From NCBI RefSeq assembly GCF_022829465.1, contig NZ_JAKSXZ010000040.1, positions 16,887-80,886 of the forward strand: a DNA stretch of 64,000 bases, read 5' to 3'. The notes below the pieces were generated by a model. The model saw only the letters and a program-made list of their open reading frames with translations, was not told the DNA's origin and ran no database searches. The translations under genes and the position numbers were made by a program. Shown piece after piece: positions 33,560 to 45,100 of this stretch; position 1 is the first letter of the stretch, and every line of letters starts with the position of its first letter. This DNA comes from Methylobacterium sp. J-067. GTDB taxonomy: Bacteria; Pseudomonadota; Alphaproteobacteria; Rhizobiales; Beijerinckiaceae.

Positions 33560-34575
33560 ATCGGAGCTTCCCTGATGTGAGATGACTGCTTCAGGGAACG
33601 CTTCAATGCAGCCCGCATGCCCACTTTGGGACGATAGAAGCTTGTCCGCTTTTCTAGCGAATCTCATCCGAAGCGGCCGTTCTGCTTTCGGCCAGACTAC
33701 GTCGTGCCGAACTGCCGTTACACGCAAAACCGGACCTTCGGCTTGGCGCCCGTCTCAGCCGCTCGGCTGCATCCGCCGGCATCTCGGAAGCAGACATCGG
33801 CTTGGGGCGAATCGAAGGTCCCATTTGCGCCAATTCAGTTGAAAAACCCCCGTTTATTGCGAGAAGCTCGTCGAGCCATGAATACCTTGCCACGTGCGTA
33901 TCGACCGAGCTGGCGGAAGACTGTTCCGTGGCATCCGCATAGACGGGAGGTCCTCGGACAACGTACGCGGGCGCCGCCACCTCAGCACTCGACACCGTTG
34001 ACTGCCTTCGTGCCAGTGCTAGGATTTTTTTGCGCGAGCATCGATTCTTTGTTTACAATATATTAACAGCACAATATACTACAGCCAGTCGGTTTAACGA
34101 TCACTGGCTGCTGAATGTGCAAACTAAGGTATTAATATCCATCGTCGGTAGGTGGCCATGGTTTGTTTGCGCGCAGAAAATATAACGAGCAAATTCGGAA
34201 ATCGAATTGCAACGTATTATCAGGATGATAAGCCTCGATCAGATCCTGAAGTAGATAGACCGACTTGGCGGCGCGCCCGTGGACACAGCGTCGGAAGCGT
34301 GGTCCAACTCAGGTCGGCGTGCCGCAAAACCTTCGATACTCGCCGCCTCTATGCATATCATCGGGTGCATCCAGGGAACTTGCCGGATGCAGGCTCTGCC
34401 GCGCTCGAAGCCAGCAACATATAGGAACGCAGAAAGTCGCGGAACGCATCCCGTGACTTAGTTGGGCTGCGCCGATCTCTTGAGTGAGCTGCTGCTTCCA
34501 TCGGCTCGACCAGAGGTGACGGCTACCGTCTTCGACTTTTGCCTTTTCTCAAACGCTGGCCTATCGGGGGGCAAC
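33560..34575. other. Gene-free stretch before the giant genes, with repeat and AT-rich segment
   Basis: No frame here is convincing. It holds one copy of a 52-base repeat (33644-33695) and an AT-rich part at 34020-34230. Within that part, CAGCCAGT (34082-34089) pairs with ACTGGCTG (34103-34110) around a 13-base loop. The promoter of the giant operon probably lies in the last few hundred bases, but I cannot place it. Confidence 0.45.
33644..33695 (+). repeat. 52-bp imperfect direct repeat, left copy
   Basis: It starts GTCCGCTTTTCTAGC and ends GCTTTCGGCCAG. The same two blocks with identical 25-base spacing recur at 48584-48635, with 39 of 52 positions equal by my count. Such elements are dispersed in intergenic DNA of this group. 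Confidence 0.6.
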
Positions 34576-37500
34576 ATGCGGATCACTCGGCGCGCGCTCC
34601 TAGCCGCTCCCGGGCTGGCGATCGTCACGCCGGCTGTCGCCGAAAGCCTCCGGGTGGAGGCCACCGGGGATGGCGGCTTTCGCGTTCTCGGTGCCGATCC
34701 GAACTGGGAGCAGACCGGAGCCCAGTTGCGCGCCGCACTTGGAGAAGGCGCTCGCGCCGATGTCGAGCCCGACGCGCAGCAGGTCTTGATTTCCGGGATG
34801 CTAGCGGGCGAGACCCTGCGGCTGCATCTCAGGTTCGCCAGGAGCGGCGGCGCGCTCACGGTCGCAACGCGAGGGCGGCTCGGGAAAGTGCCTCCTTTCG
34901 AGGGGCGCCCGAGGCTGCTCCCGGTGCTGCTGGACGAGCGTGTCGCCGCAGGTGCCTTGGCCCGTGGGTTGGGCTTCGACCCAGGGTCGCCGACCTATCT
35001 GACACTCGACGCGGCCCTCGGGTGCCATATCGTCTGCGGGTCCGGGTTCGCGCTCGGCCACAAGCTGCACGCGAATGGACGCCTGCGCCTTTTGCCCGAC
35101 GCGGGGGACGACGCTTGTCTCGCCGTGTTGGAGCCGCCGAAGATGAACGGCTGCCGGCTCCTCGGAAAGCGAGGCGCGGTCCCCTTCGTCCTCGAGCCAA
35201 GACCCGATCGGCTCTTGGTGGTGGCCGGCGAGGGCGGCGCACGCCGTCTGCGCCTGAAGGGTGGCGGCTCTCTCGTGGTCGCCGGGGCCCGCCTAAGCTA
35301 CGGCTCCGGCAGCACCGTCGAGTTCACGACCGCCGGCCACGCGACCGGAAGCTGGCGACTCGATCTTCTGCTGTCGCCTGGCGTCCAGCGAGTGGATACA
35401 CCCGAGGGTCGCGTCGAGCTGAGCGCGTCCGGCAGGTCCGACATCGTTGCCGAGGGGGGCTTCGGGTGCGTGCGCACAGCGAGCGCCCGGGCAGTCCTGC
35501 GTCACGTCGCTCTCCGTCTGCCGCTCCAAGCCGGGGGACGCTGCTATGCCGACATTGGGCGGCTCGACTTCGCCGACAATACTCCGGTTACCCTGGCCGT
35601 CACGGCGACGGATGGCGTGGATCCCGCCGCGAGCCGCATCCCGCTGGCACCCAATGCCGGAGCGATGCGGCTCCGCCTGGACACGGGAGATCTCTGGGCC
35701 GGCCGCGACGCCGACATGTTCCGCGCCCGCTTCTGCTTTCGTGGCCTCGATCTCGTCGTCCGCCGCCGCGCGCCCGTGCTGCGGCGCCGCTCCGACTCAC
35801 GCGACGAACCAACCCTGATCGTCCGCCTGCCGCCGCAGCACGTGATGGAGCAGGCTTTCCCCCGGGTCGCGCCCGTTCTGCCGGGACGGGCCCTGAAGCC
35901 GGAGGAGCTGGCCTCCGCCTTCAACCGCGAAGGGCGGTCGAAGCTGGGCGAGGCGCTCAGCAAGGAAGCTCCCGAATTTGCGCGCTTCAGCGAGAAGTTC
36001 GTCGAGCGCTACAACAGCCTCGTCAAGCGCCAGCGCAAGGTCGAGGAGGGCCGCCAGCCCCCCCGGGCTCCCTACCCAAGCTCCGAAACCGTCGCGCTCG
36101 AACGGATCTATATCGGTCCGGACGGCCTGATCACGCCGCTTGGCCACCGCGCCGCCCGAGAGACCGCCTACAGCCTTGCGCCCCTTCCGAAGCTCGTAGA
36201 CATGCGCCTCGGGCTCAGCGAGATCCTGGTAAGCGACGTGCTACGGCGCAACGGGCGGCTCGACCCCAATCGCACCGACCCGAAAGCGGCCCCTGACGCC
36301 GCGCGCGCGCTTGGCGAGCTGCTAGAGGAGGCCGCCAAGCGCCAGGCCGACATGGCCCGCGTCCTGGCAGCCTGGCGCGCGTCCAACCCATCCGGTCCGA
36401 TCCTGCTCGCCGAATGGCGCCAGAACTGGCCCGACGCTTTGCGTCCAGGCGAGGCGCGCGACGGCCTCAAGGCAACGTTGAGCGCCGTGCCGCTGGCACA
36501 GCCCAAGCCCGATGTGGAGCAGGCGCTTCAGGACGGCTACCGGTCCGTCTCGCCCTCGAAATTGCCGGTTGAGACCCGGACCGCCGGGGAGACCCGCCTC
36601 GCCTTCACGCTGTGTGTGAAGCCGGGCTGCACGCTGCCATGGGCCCTTTCCACGCTGCTCGACTGGGGGACCATGGAGCTGCGCGTCAGCCGCCGCGCCG
36701 AGATGCGGGTTGAACCAGTTGCAGCTGAAGCCCAGCCGTCGATTGAGCTGCAGCACCTGCTCGCCAGGCAGCTCGGCCTCGACGAGTCGAAGGTCATGAG
36801 CGAGCGCCTTGAGCGGCTGCGCTCCATGCTTCGCACCGGCCCCGACGAAACCGAGACCGCCATCGAGCTGCCCGCCCGCCTCATCCTCTCGCCTGATCGC
36901 GAGCACTCCCTGGCGCCAGCGAACGGTAAGCCGGCCGGCCAGGGGCGACCGCGTCCGCGCTTCCGGACCAGCGCTCATCCGCACGCCCGGGCGGGCCGCG
37001 TGCCCGTGTGGCGCGCCGACCTGCAAGAGGACCCTGGCGAGCCCTACAGCCTGCGCGCGATCCACACGCCGGACTACGAGCACGACGATGTGGACGGCAA
37101 GCAGCTCAGCGATCCCTTCCGCCATACCTATTATCGCGGACGTCAGGCCGGCAAGGCAGGTGGGCCGGTCTTCGCCCTCGACGACTTCGACCGCCGCCAG
37201 ATCGTGGCTCTCTCCAGTCTGCACGGCTTGCCGGTGCTGGCGCGCCGCGGCGCTGGCGGCGTGCTGCAGACGAGCCAAGTCAGCCCGCCCGACAGTTTTC
37301 GCATCGATGATAAGCTTGTCCAAGAACAGGACCGCGAGGAGCAGGGCCTCTATATGCCGCGGGCGCTGCCCACGCGGCTTCTGCGCCTCTCCCCGCTAGG
37401 CGGCACGCTCGACCTCAACGCCCCCTTCGTGCCGCCCGCCCCGTTGCGCGCCAAACAGAACGACAAGGCCGAAATTTACGAGAACACCTTCGACGCCTAC

Positions 37501-40500
37501 AGCCTCGAACGGGTGCGCATCTTCATCACCCTTGGACGCGAGGTCACGACGGAGGTCGTCTACAAGGGCTTCCTATACCCGCTCGGGTTTCGCGCCGCGC
37601 TGCTGAAGGTCACGGAGCGCCAGTACCTGCCCTGGCCCGCCACCTACGACCCCGACGTCGAGCGTTGGTCAGGTCCGCTCGCCTTCCAAGTGCAGCGCTA
37701 CTTTATCCAGGTCTCGAACCCGGAGAAGACCTTCCCCGGCATCGCCCAGCCCTTCCGCGGGCGCGGCTGGCCGGCCCGTTCGCTGACCATGCTAACGCAG
37801 CGCACGCCCGACCTCTTCGATCCGACGCGTGCGATGGACGAGCGTGAGGAGGGCGCGACCTGGCGGGAGCTGTCGGACGGCCGCCTCGATCATGCGCAGC
37901 GCTCAGGCCTCGTCTTCTGGCCGCGCACGGCGGCGGGCGCGGCCGGCAACGTGCGCTTCCGCTTCACGGTGGACGGCCGGCCGGAGCCGGTCTCGATGCC
38001 GCTCATCTTCATCGACAACCAAGCCGCCCATGATGCGCCGACCATGCGTGCGCTGCAGGCCTACTGGAACGACCCGGCGGCGCGCTCTGAGCAACCGGAT
38101 ACGAACGATACCCGCGCCTGGCAGGCGCTGCGCCGGATCGAGCATGCCGGCGTGCCGCGCCGCTACGCCGAGGAGGATGCCAGCGGCGACACCACATTCG
38201 AGACGCAGAGCTGGGAGGTGCGAGTCGACAGCCGCAAGGAGGTGCTGCTGCCCCATGGACCGGACAATCCGCTGCCGGCTGGCGAGCAATCGCCAACCGC
38301 GTGGCAGATGAACGCGGCGATGGAAAGCGCCGACGAGCCACCGTTCTATCCTCGCTGCCTCGAGGCGAGGGTCCATCACGACGCCGTCGCGCGCTTCACC
38401 GGCAATCCCCACAGCGGCATCGCGGTACGGTTCCTCGAAGACTACCTTGAGTCCGGTCTGCCTGTGCTGACGGGCGAAGAGCGCAAGGATAAAACCATCA
38501 ACGAGATCGAGGCATTACAAGCCACGATCCTCGCCGCGGAGCGCGCGGCCGCGAAGAACAACACGGACGGAAGGCCGACGCCGTCCGATCCGCGGCGCGA
38601 GGTGTTCCTGCGCATCGTCGGAGACATTCCGCGGCAGACCATGGGCCGCAACGGCGAACGGTCGGCGGGCGTTGTGCGTCCGGAGATGGACTACCTTTTC
38701 ATCGGCCGCAAAGGGCCGGTCGGCGGGAAGCCCCCGGAGCATCCGGGCGAGGCGCCGCGCGAGGTGCCGAATAAGGTCAAGCCGGACTTTGTGTTGCCGG
38801 ACGCTCGCCTCTGCGGTCTCGTTAGCCTGCAGTCGATCCTCGCATTCGCCAAGGACTCCGCCGCCCCGCTGCTGCGCCAGACGGTCGAGTATGGCCTGGG
38901 CGAGGCCGTCGGTCAGGCCGACGAACTCACTAAGACGCTCGGTGGCAGCCTGCTCTCTGTACTGAAGCCGGTCATGGACCGCTTCAAGGAAGGAGGCGAG
39001 ACCGGCGAATCGCTGCGCAATGCCTATCGCGGCGCCTACTCGGCCATGGGGCGGCTCGAGAAGGCGCTGAACGACATGGCGGGGCAGAACGACGCGGCTG
39101 GGAAGGGCATCGCAGGACTCCCCGAAGTCGCCACGGCCGGCCGCGAGCTGCGTGCCGAACTGGACCGGCTCGCCGCAAACCCGCTCGGACCGCTGACCGA
39201 ACTCGGACAGAAGAAGCTTTCCGAGGTCAGAGACGAGATCGAGCGTGAGGCTCGCAAGCGCCTGAACGCCGCCATTCCCAAGATAGAGATCGATCGAGCA
39301 CAGCTCAAACAGCTCCGCGACGCCTTCGCTCCCTTGGGCGAGGCGCTGCTCGCGCTCGATGCGGCGCTCGACCAGCTGCTGCCCCTGCCGAAGCCGGACG
39401 AGGCAAAGGCACTGCGTGACCATGCGGACCGAGCCTTCCGGGAGGCGACGCGCCGAACCTTCACTGTTTCCTCGGACAAGCTGCCGCCCAGCCTCGCGGA
39501 ACTGCGGCGCGAATGGCGCCACCAAGTACGGGCGGCACTCGACGCCGACTCCGCTCCCGGGGTTTCGTCCGAACGGCTCACGCAGCTGTATGACGCCATA
39601 GAGGCCAGCTTGGCCAAGTTCGACGGGCTACCGACACCGGTCGTCCTCGACCGCTTCTATCTCGCCCTACGAGCCTTGGTGAACGCCGACTGGCAAGGGG
39701 CGCTGCGGGCGCTCGAGCAAGAGGGCGTGCGCCGACTGCGGGCCTGGACGGGCTCGCAGCTCGATTCTGCCTGCTCGGCTGCGGGCACTAAGGTCGCCAT
39801 CGCGGCCAAGCACTTGCGCGAGGCGTTGCTCGCCAGTGCCGTCCCAAAGCCATGCGTACCCGCGGTCTGCCGCGGGGATACTCCGCCGGCCCCCGCCGCC
39901 GAGATCTGTGCGCGCCTTTGGGCGCTGTGCGCGACGCCCGAGTTGCGCGGACCGGCCGAGGAGGTCGGGAAGACCCTAGCATGGGTCGACGCGGTCGTGT
40001 CCGGCTTCGGCCAGGGCGACCCATGCAAGCCGTCGCCCGAGGCTGGCGCGGCGCGGCTGATGGACGAATTGCGCCGGCTCGACGCGGCGCGCTGCGCCTT
40101 CGTCGCCGCCCTTGAGACGCTGCTGCTGGCGCTGGCTGGCGTCGCGTCGAAGACGATGAAGGATGCTGCTGCGCAGGAGGCGGCGGTGCTCGCGGCAGCG
40201 CTACTCTCGATGCTGCGTCCAAAGGACCCGGCCTTCACCAAGCTGCAGACAGCCCTTGAGCCGGCACTCGGTAATCAGGGCGCGGCCTCCATCGTGGAGG
40301 TGCTGCGCGAGTCCGGCCAAGCTGTCGCGGCAGTGCAAGATGCATTGGAGAAGGTGAAGGACGTGGCCGGCCTCGGCCAAGCGCTTGACCAGCTCGGTCC
40401 GGCCACCGAGCCCACCCGTGCGCTGCGCGCGCTCCTCGTTGCCGGCCGGACTGCCGTGCAGGACATGCTGCTCGCTGCCGCGCTTCCGGCTGTGCAGGTG

Positions 40501-42150
40501 GCGGATGATGCGGCCAAGACATTGCTCGGTGCGATGGCCGCTTTCCTCGACGAGGCGCAGACGCTGCGCCAGAAGGCGCTGCCGACGCTGCGCCCGCTAG
40601 ACCAAAGTCTCGGCCTGCGCGGGGATGAACGCCTCACTGGGCTGCTCTTTCTAAACCTTCTGCCTCCAGTGCCGGATGAACCCTCCGATCCCGTGACCGG
40701 GAAGGACGACCTCGACCGGGAGCGTGATCGCATCGCCGCCGCTCTGGCCGGGGACGCCAACGTCCGTGCCGACGAACTCGTGACGACCGTACCGGCCTGG
40801 TTCTTATCTGGAGGCGCTGGGTCAAGCGTCGAGCAGATCCTGCGCGCGCTGGGCGACCGCCTGCTCGTTTCTGCCCGTCAGAAGCTGCTGCGCGTGCTCA
40901 ACGTCGACGCGTTGCGCAACAAGCTGGAAACCGAGTTGGAGAAGCTGGTCCCGGCCCGCCGCCGCCTGGACTATGCCTGGACCGTGCCCGGGCCAGCCGG
41001 GGAGCAGGATCTCGGCGGCATCGTCACCTTCCGGGGCGGCGACTTCAGCGTGCGTGCCGAGGCCGTGCTCGACCTGCTGAAACCGACTGCGCCGGTCACC
41101 GGGCGCGTCGGCGGCACGATCGGCGACTTCGACATCGGGATCAGGGGAGCCGGCGCCAAGTGGCTGACGCTGTTCTTCAGCGGGATCCGGTTCGAGCAAG
41201 AGCTCGGCGGGCCGGCCCACGTCGAAGAACCGAAGCTCAAGAGCTTCAGGCCCGAAGGCAACCTCCTGTTCCTGGCGGGCCTCGCCGCCTATTGCAATCT
41301 GAAGGACGGGGACGCCGGAGACAAAGCCCCCGCGGGCGGCACACCGTTGCCGAACGGTATCTACACCGTTCCGCGGCCGGGGGGCGGGGCAGGACTGCGC
41401 GCCGGTTACGGCTTGAGCTTCGGCGCCCTTCAGATCGGCACCATGGCGGTGCTGGACGTGGTGTTCGACGCGCATATCGAGTTGCCGTTCGACGGGGATC
41501 GCGGGCACGCCGAACTCTCGCTCTCGACGCCCGACAAACCGGCGACGCTCGTCTGCGCGCCCTACGGAGGCACCGCCTACGCGAAGATGCGCAGCGTCCC
41601 GCGTATCGGTCGGGCTGATCTCGCCACCGAGTTCGACGTGAGCTTCCAGTTCGGGGCCGCGGTCGCGATCAGCTTCGGTATCCTGCAGGGCTCCGGTCGG
41701 GTCATGACGGGCCTGCGCGTCTTCGACAGCGACAACGGACCCGGCTTCTCGGCACTATTCGTCGCCGCATTCGAGGGGCACATCGCCTGCTTCGGCATCG
41801 CCGCGAGCTTCGTCCTGGCGCTGAGCTACAAGCCCGGGACCGGCGGGAACAGGCTGACCGGGACTGCAGCGCTGACCTACAGCTTCTCGATCGGACCTGT
41901 GAAGAAGAGCTTTACGGTCCACGTCGAACGGGATGCCGGCAACGGGCTGAAGACCGGCATGAACCTCCTGCCGCTCGACACGGATCAGCCGCGCGTGATG
42001 CTCGCCAACGCATCCCCAGGCGCGCCGCACTCCACGGCGCCCCGTGCGCGATTGCGATCTGACGTCCCGGGCATGATGCAGGACTGGCCGCGGTACTCCG
42101 CACGGTTCGCCAACCCTCGCGACGTGCTCGGCAGGAGGCGACGCGCATGA
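34576..42150 (+). CDS. Giant Tat-signal protein of unknown function (2524 residues)
   Basis: The ATG at 34576 gives a clear twin-arginine signal (MRITRRALLAAPGLAIVTPA, cleavage near AVA). A longer frame from 34462 would bury it. Residues 30-460 are beta-rich, and 460-900 are mixed. Residues 990-1230 contain a conserved-looking block (YENTFDAYSLERVRIFITLG, GFLYPLGFRAALLKVTERQY). From about 1440 to 2120 the protein is strongly helical with repeated Leu/Ala/Glu segments and a Cys-bearing linker. The last 380 residues alternate hydrophobic and polar residues with many glycines (AVAISFGILQGSGRVMTGLR), like beta-sheet or barrel. I recognise no named domain. It overlaps the next giant gene by four bases, so both products are probably made together. 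Confidence 0.85.
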   Translation: MRITRRALLAAPGLAIVTPAVAESLRVEATGDGGFRVLGADPNWEQTGAQLRAALGEGARADVEPDAQQVLISGMLAGETLRLHLRFARSGGALTVATRGRLGKVPPFEGRPRLLPVLLDERVAAGALARGLGFDPGSPTYLTLDAALGCHIVCGSGFALGHKLHANGRLRLLPDAGDDACLAVLEPPKMNGCRLLGKRGAVPFVLEPRPDRLLVVAGEGGARRLRLKGGGSLVVAGARLSYGSGSTVEFTTAGHATGSWRLDLLLSPGVQRVDTPEGRVELSASGRSDIVAEGGFGCVRTASARAVLRHVALRLPLQAGGRCYADIGRLDFADNTPVTLAVTATDGVDPAASRIPLAPNAGAMRLRLDTGDLWAGRDADMFRARFCFRGLDLVVRRRAPVLRRRSDSRDEPTLIVRLPPQHVMEQAFPRVAPVLPGRALKPEELASAFNREGRSKLGEALSKEAPEFARFSEKFVERYNSLVKRQRKVEEGRQPPRAPYPSSETVALERIYIGPDGLITPLGHRAARETAYSLAPLPKLVDMRLGLSEILVSDVLRRNGRLDPNRTDPKAAPDAARALGELLEEAAKRQADMARVLAAWRASNPSGPILLAEWRQNWPDALRPGEARDGLKATLSAVPLAQPKPDVEQALQDGYRSVSPSKLPVETRTAGETRLAFTLCVKPGCTLPWALSTLLDWGTMELRVSRRAEMRVEPVAAEAQPSIELQHLLARQLGLDESKVMSERLERLRSMLRTGPDETETAIELPARLILSPDREHSLAPANGKPAGQGRPRPRFRTSAHPHARAGRVPVWRADLQEDPGEPYSLRAIHTPDYEHDDVDGKQLSDPFRHTYYRGRQAGKAGGPVFALDDFDRRQIVALSSLHGLPVLARRGAGGVLQTSQVSPPDSFRIDDKLVQEQDREEQGLYMPRALPTRLLRLSPLGGTLDLNAPFVPPAPLRAKQNDKAEIYENTFDAYSLERVRIFITLGREVTTEVVYKGFLYPLGFRAALLKVTERQYLPWPATYDPDVERWSGPLAFQVQRYFIQVSNPEKTFPGIAQPFRGRGWPARSLTMLTQRTPDLFDPTRAMDEREEGATWRELSDGRLDHAQRSGLVFWPRTAAGAAGNVRFRFTVDGRPEPVSMPLIFIDNQAAHDAPTMRALQAYWNDPAARSEQPDTNDTRAWQALRRIEHAGVPRRYAEEDASGDTTFETQSWEVRVDSRKEVLLPHGPDNPLPAGEQSPTAWQMNAAMESADEPPFYPRCLEARVHHDAVARFTGNPHSGIAVRFLEDYLESGLPVLTGEERKDKTINEIEALQATILAAERAAAKNNTDGRPTPSDPRREVFLRIVGDIPRQTMGRNGERSAGVVRPEMDYLFIGRKGPVGGKPPEHPGEAPREVPNKVKPDFVLPDARLCGLVSLQSILAFAKDSAAPLLRQTVEYGLGEAVGQADELTKTLGGSLLSVLKPVMDRFKEGGETGESLRNAYRGAYSAMGRLEKALNDMAGQNDAAGKGIAGLPEVATAGRELRAELDRLAANPLGPLTELGQKKLSEVRDEIEREARKRLNAAIPKIEIDRAQLKQLRDAFAPLGEALLALDAALDQLLPLPKPDEAKALRDHADRAFREATRRTFTVSSDKLPPSLAELRREWRHQVRAALDADSAPGVSSERLTQLYDAIEASLAKFDGLPTPVVLDRFYLALRALVNADWQGALRALEQEGVRRLRAWTGSQLDSACSAAGTKVAIAAKHLREALLASAVPKPCVPAVCRGDTPPAPAAEICARLWALCATPELRGPAEEVGKTLAWVDAVVSGFGQGDPCKPSPEAGAARLMDELRRLDAARCAFVAALETLLLALAGVASKTMKDAAAQEAAVLAAALLSMLRPKDPAFTKLQTALEPALGNQGAASIVEVLRESGQAVAAVQDALEKVKDVAGLGQALDQLGPATEPTRALRALLVAGRTAVQDMLLAAALPAVQVADDAAKTLLGAMAAFLDEAQTLRQKALPTLRPLDQSLGLRGDERLTGLLFLNLLPPVPDEPSDPVTGKDDLDRERDRIAAALAGDANVRADELVTTVPAWFLSGGAGSSVEQILRALGDRLLVSARQKLLRVLNVDALRNKLETELEKLVPARRRLDYAWTVPGPAGEQDLGGIVTFRGGDFSVRAEAVLDLLKPTAPVTGRVGGTIGDFDIGIRGAGAKWLTLFFSGIRFEQELGGPAHVEEPKLKSFRPEGNLLFLAGLAAYCNLKDGDAGDKAPAGGTPLPNGIYTVPRPGGGAGLRAGYGLSFGALQIGTMAVLDVVFDAHIELPFDGDRGHAELSLSTPDKPATLVCAPYGGTAYAKMRSVPRIGRADLATEFDVSFQFGAAVAISFGILQGSGRVMTGLRVFDSDNGPGFSALFVAAFEGHIACFGIAASFVLALSYKPGTGGNRLTGTAALTYSFSIGPVKKSFTVHVERDAGNGLKTGMNLLPLDTDQPRVMLANASPGAPHSTAPRARLRSDVPGMMQDWPRYSARFANPRDVLGRRRRA

Positions 42151-45100
42151 CCCCGGCGACACCGCTTCTCCACATCCTGCCGAACGGCACGCATCACCGG
42201 GCCAAGGACGGCTCCACGACGCTGCGGCTGCTGCTCCTGCTGTTGCCGGACAAGCCGCACGACCCGGCCGCAGGCGAGGCCGCCGTGCCGCCCCGGTGGC
42301 CGCTCGACGACTGGCCCAGCCGAGCGCATGCTTGGTTCGACGCGTTGATCGCCGCCGGGCGGGAGGTCACTCTTCATGACGCACGGGACGGCGCCGTCAT
42401 CGCGACTGGCCGGATCCGGTCCGCATCGCATCCGGTGCGCCCCCGCGATCTGCACCGGATCAAGGGGCTGTGGGATGGAGCCGTCGGCGGAGCGCCCGGC
42501 CTTGCCGAACTCCTGGGCGAGGCGACTACGTCCGACCTGAAGGTCACGACCGCGGAGGCCATTCCTGCGCCGACGCTGGAGGCCTCGCTTCTTCTGCCGC
42601 TGGAGTGTGCCCGCTCGGCGCTCGAGGCTGTGGGCGGGCCCAGCGGCCCACTAGCCGGGCGCCCGCCGGTGCGGCCTCCGATGCGTTCGCTCGCGGCGAT
42701 CGGCCGGCCATGGCTCGGCATCGCCGCGCCCATGGTGCAGCTCGCCGCCGCCGGCGCCGACGTGCTCACTCCGGAACTCGCTCGCCGTCTCGCCGGTCCC
42801 CCAGACGTGGCCGCTTGGCTCGCGCAGCGCGCAGCCGGTGCGGAAGATTCCGCGCACCCATACGCCCGTCCCATCGAGCCAGAGGCGGTCGCGGCCGCCG
42901 CCCTCGGTCGTGGTGACGAGGATCTCCTGTGGCTGAGCGACCGGCTGCACGCCCTGCATTACGCCTCCGTGACCCTCCCGGCCGCCGACGACCCAGACCT
43001 GCCAGCACAGACCACGGCTGCCGGCCGCCGGCTCCATCAATTGCTCGCGTCGCCCGCGCTGATGCGGCTGTTCGGGTGGGCGCGGGACGTGCTGCTCGAG
43101 GTCCCGTCCCTACCGGAAAGGGGGGAAACCGCGATCCGCTGCACCCTCTCGCCGGCCGCAGACGACCCCATGCCCCGGGCTGTCGCTGCCGTCCTCGATA
43201 CCGCGACAGGGGGCTTCTTCCCGGCCGTGAAATCGGACTGGCTGCGCCTCACCGGGCAGAGCACCACCGACCCGTGGGCGAAGACAGGCCTGCGCGTTCT
43301 TTCCTCGAAGGACGGGCCCCGAGTCTACGCCGGTTCGATAGAGCCCGCCCTATCCACCGAGTCTGACCACCAGTGCCAGATCAACGGTCGCGCAACGCGT
43401 CTCGTCACCGGACCACTGTCGCTGTTTCCGTTGCGCGATGCCAAGCCAGACGAGAACGGCACTGATGACGGAACGGTTCTCTTCGCGACCGCGCTCGCTG
43501 CGCCTCCGCGCCTGCATCTTGGGATCGATGCCCGGGACGGCACAACCACGTGGTACCCGACATCCGCCCGCACCGTCGCGCTGTCCGATCCCTGGCTGAC
43601 GGGCGAGGACGCGGCGTGGCCCGATGCCGTGCTGCGTTCGCTGACGCCCGACTGGCTGCCTGCCTGGGAGCGCGATGCCGCCAGCGTGACCGACAGTACC
43701 AGCTACCAGGGACGCGGCCCGGACGGGAAAAAGCTGTGCGAAACCCGCGACCCCCGCCTCGCCGCCTATCACGGCGAGGATCTTGGGGCTCCTCCCAATG
43801 AGATGACGCCGGCGGACGTGAAGCATCGGCCGGCCGGCTGGCAGACGAACGACGTGAAGCTCGACCCGAGCCACGACCTGCTCGTCAGCCAGCGCATCGC
43901 CGTGGCGCCTAAGGCCGATCTCGCGCCACTCGTGTTCGGCTGGTCCTATCGCCTCGCGCTCGCCGAGCGGACCCTGGGTGGAGGTGGAGCAGGGCTCGAG
44001 CATGTCCGGCAGGTCCTGGCGCAGGGACGCAGCACGCTCGCTTGGCCGCCACCCGACCAGCCGGGCTTCCGCTTCCTGCGACACGAGCCGATTGCCAAGC
44101 CCGTTGTGCTGCTCACGCCCGACACGCCGCGCGACGGTGGCCTTGAGCATAAGCTGCAGACTTCCGAACGCATGGTGTTGGTGCACGCGACCGCGCCGAG
44201 GGCGGATGATGCGCGCACGCTCGACCGCACATCGCGCATCCTGCTTGTGCCCGCGATCGCATGCGCCGCGGCGGCGCGGCACGACGTGTTCGACGGCGAC
44301 GCAGAGCATACCGAGATCCGCGTGCAGGATGCACAACAGCGCTGGGTCAAGGTGCCGGTCAGGATCCCGCCACAGGGTCTGCGCGACGCGTTCATCGAGG
44401 GCGAACCCGCCGTCGCGGGTAGATCTGGCGTGAAGCAGCCCGCGCGATTCCGTGCCCGCCGCCCCGGCGAGTCCCATGAAATCCGCCAGTCGCCCTATTA
44501 TCCCGATCCAGCCGCGGCGCTCCTCGTCATTCGCCTCGCGCATCCCCGCGATGGACACTGGCTGAACGAACCGCCGCTGGTGCTGCGCCTGCGCCCCCCC
44601 ATCGAGGCGAAGAGTTCGGGCGCTTGGCCCGACGTAACACCGGTGCGCATTGACCTGGTTGCGACAAAGAGCACGACAGCCCAGCGCCTCGCCGATACCG
44701 GCTGGCACAAGGTATCGGTCGGGTCCGCCCTGCGGTCGCGCGTCGTAACCGTCAACCTCGCGCCCGGTGAGGCTGTGAGGCTGAAGGCTTGGCTGGTGCC
44801 CGACGCAGCCGACCTTGCAGCGTGGTTCGACGTGGTCGAGCGATCCATTGCGCTGTCGCAAGCCGAGGCTAAGGCCTGCGCCGGCGTGGGCGCGGGTGGA
44901 GCGCTCGACGACCTCGCCGCTCTGATCGGCAACCGCGCCTGCGCCGACGGGGCAGCGGTCGATCGCGCCGCGGCCGCATTCCACGCGCACCTGCTAACCG
45001 AACCGCTGCCCCCGATCGCCGATACGCTAGGGCTCGACCTCATCCATGCCTGCGACACCCCGATCCTGGCGCCGGCTTTTGTCCCGGGCACCGTCGGTCT

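Noticed and set aside
34462..34575. Upstream extension of the first giant gene
   Set aside because: Starting here would bury the twin-arginine signal 38 residues inside the protein.
34539..36296. Alternative frame of 585 codons at the start of the first giant gene
   Set aside because: It is an Arg/Pro/Ser-rich shadow; the main frame has a Tat signal and sensible hydrophobic patterning.
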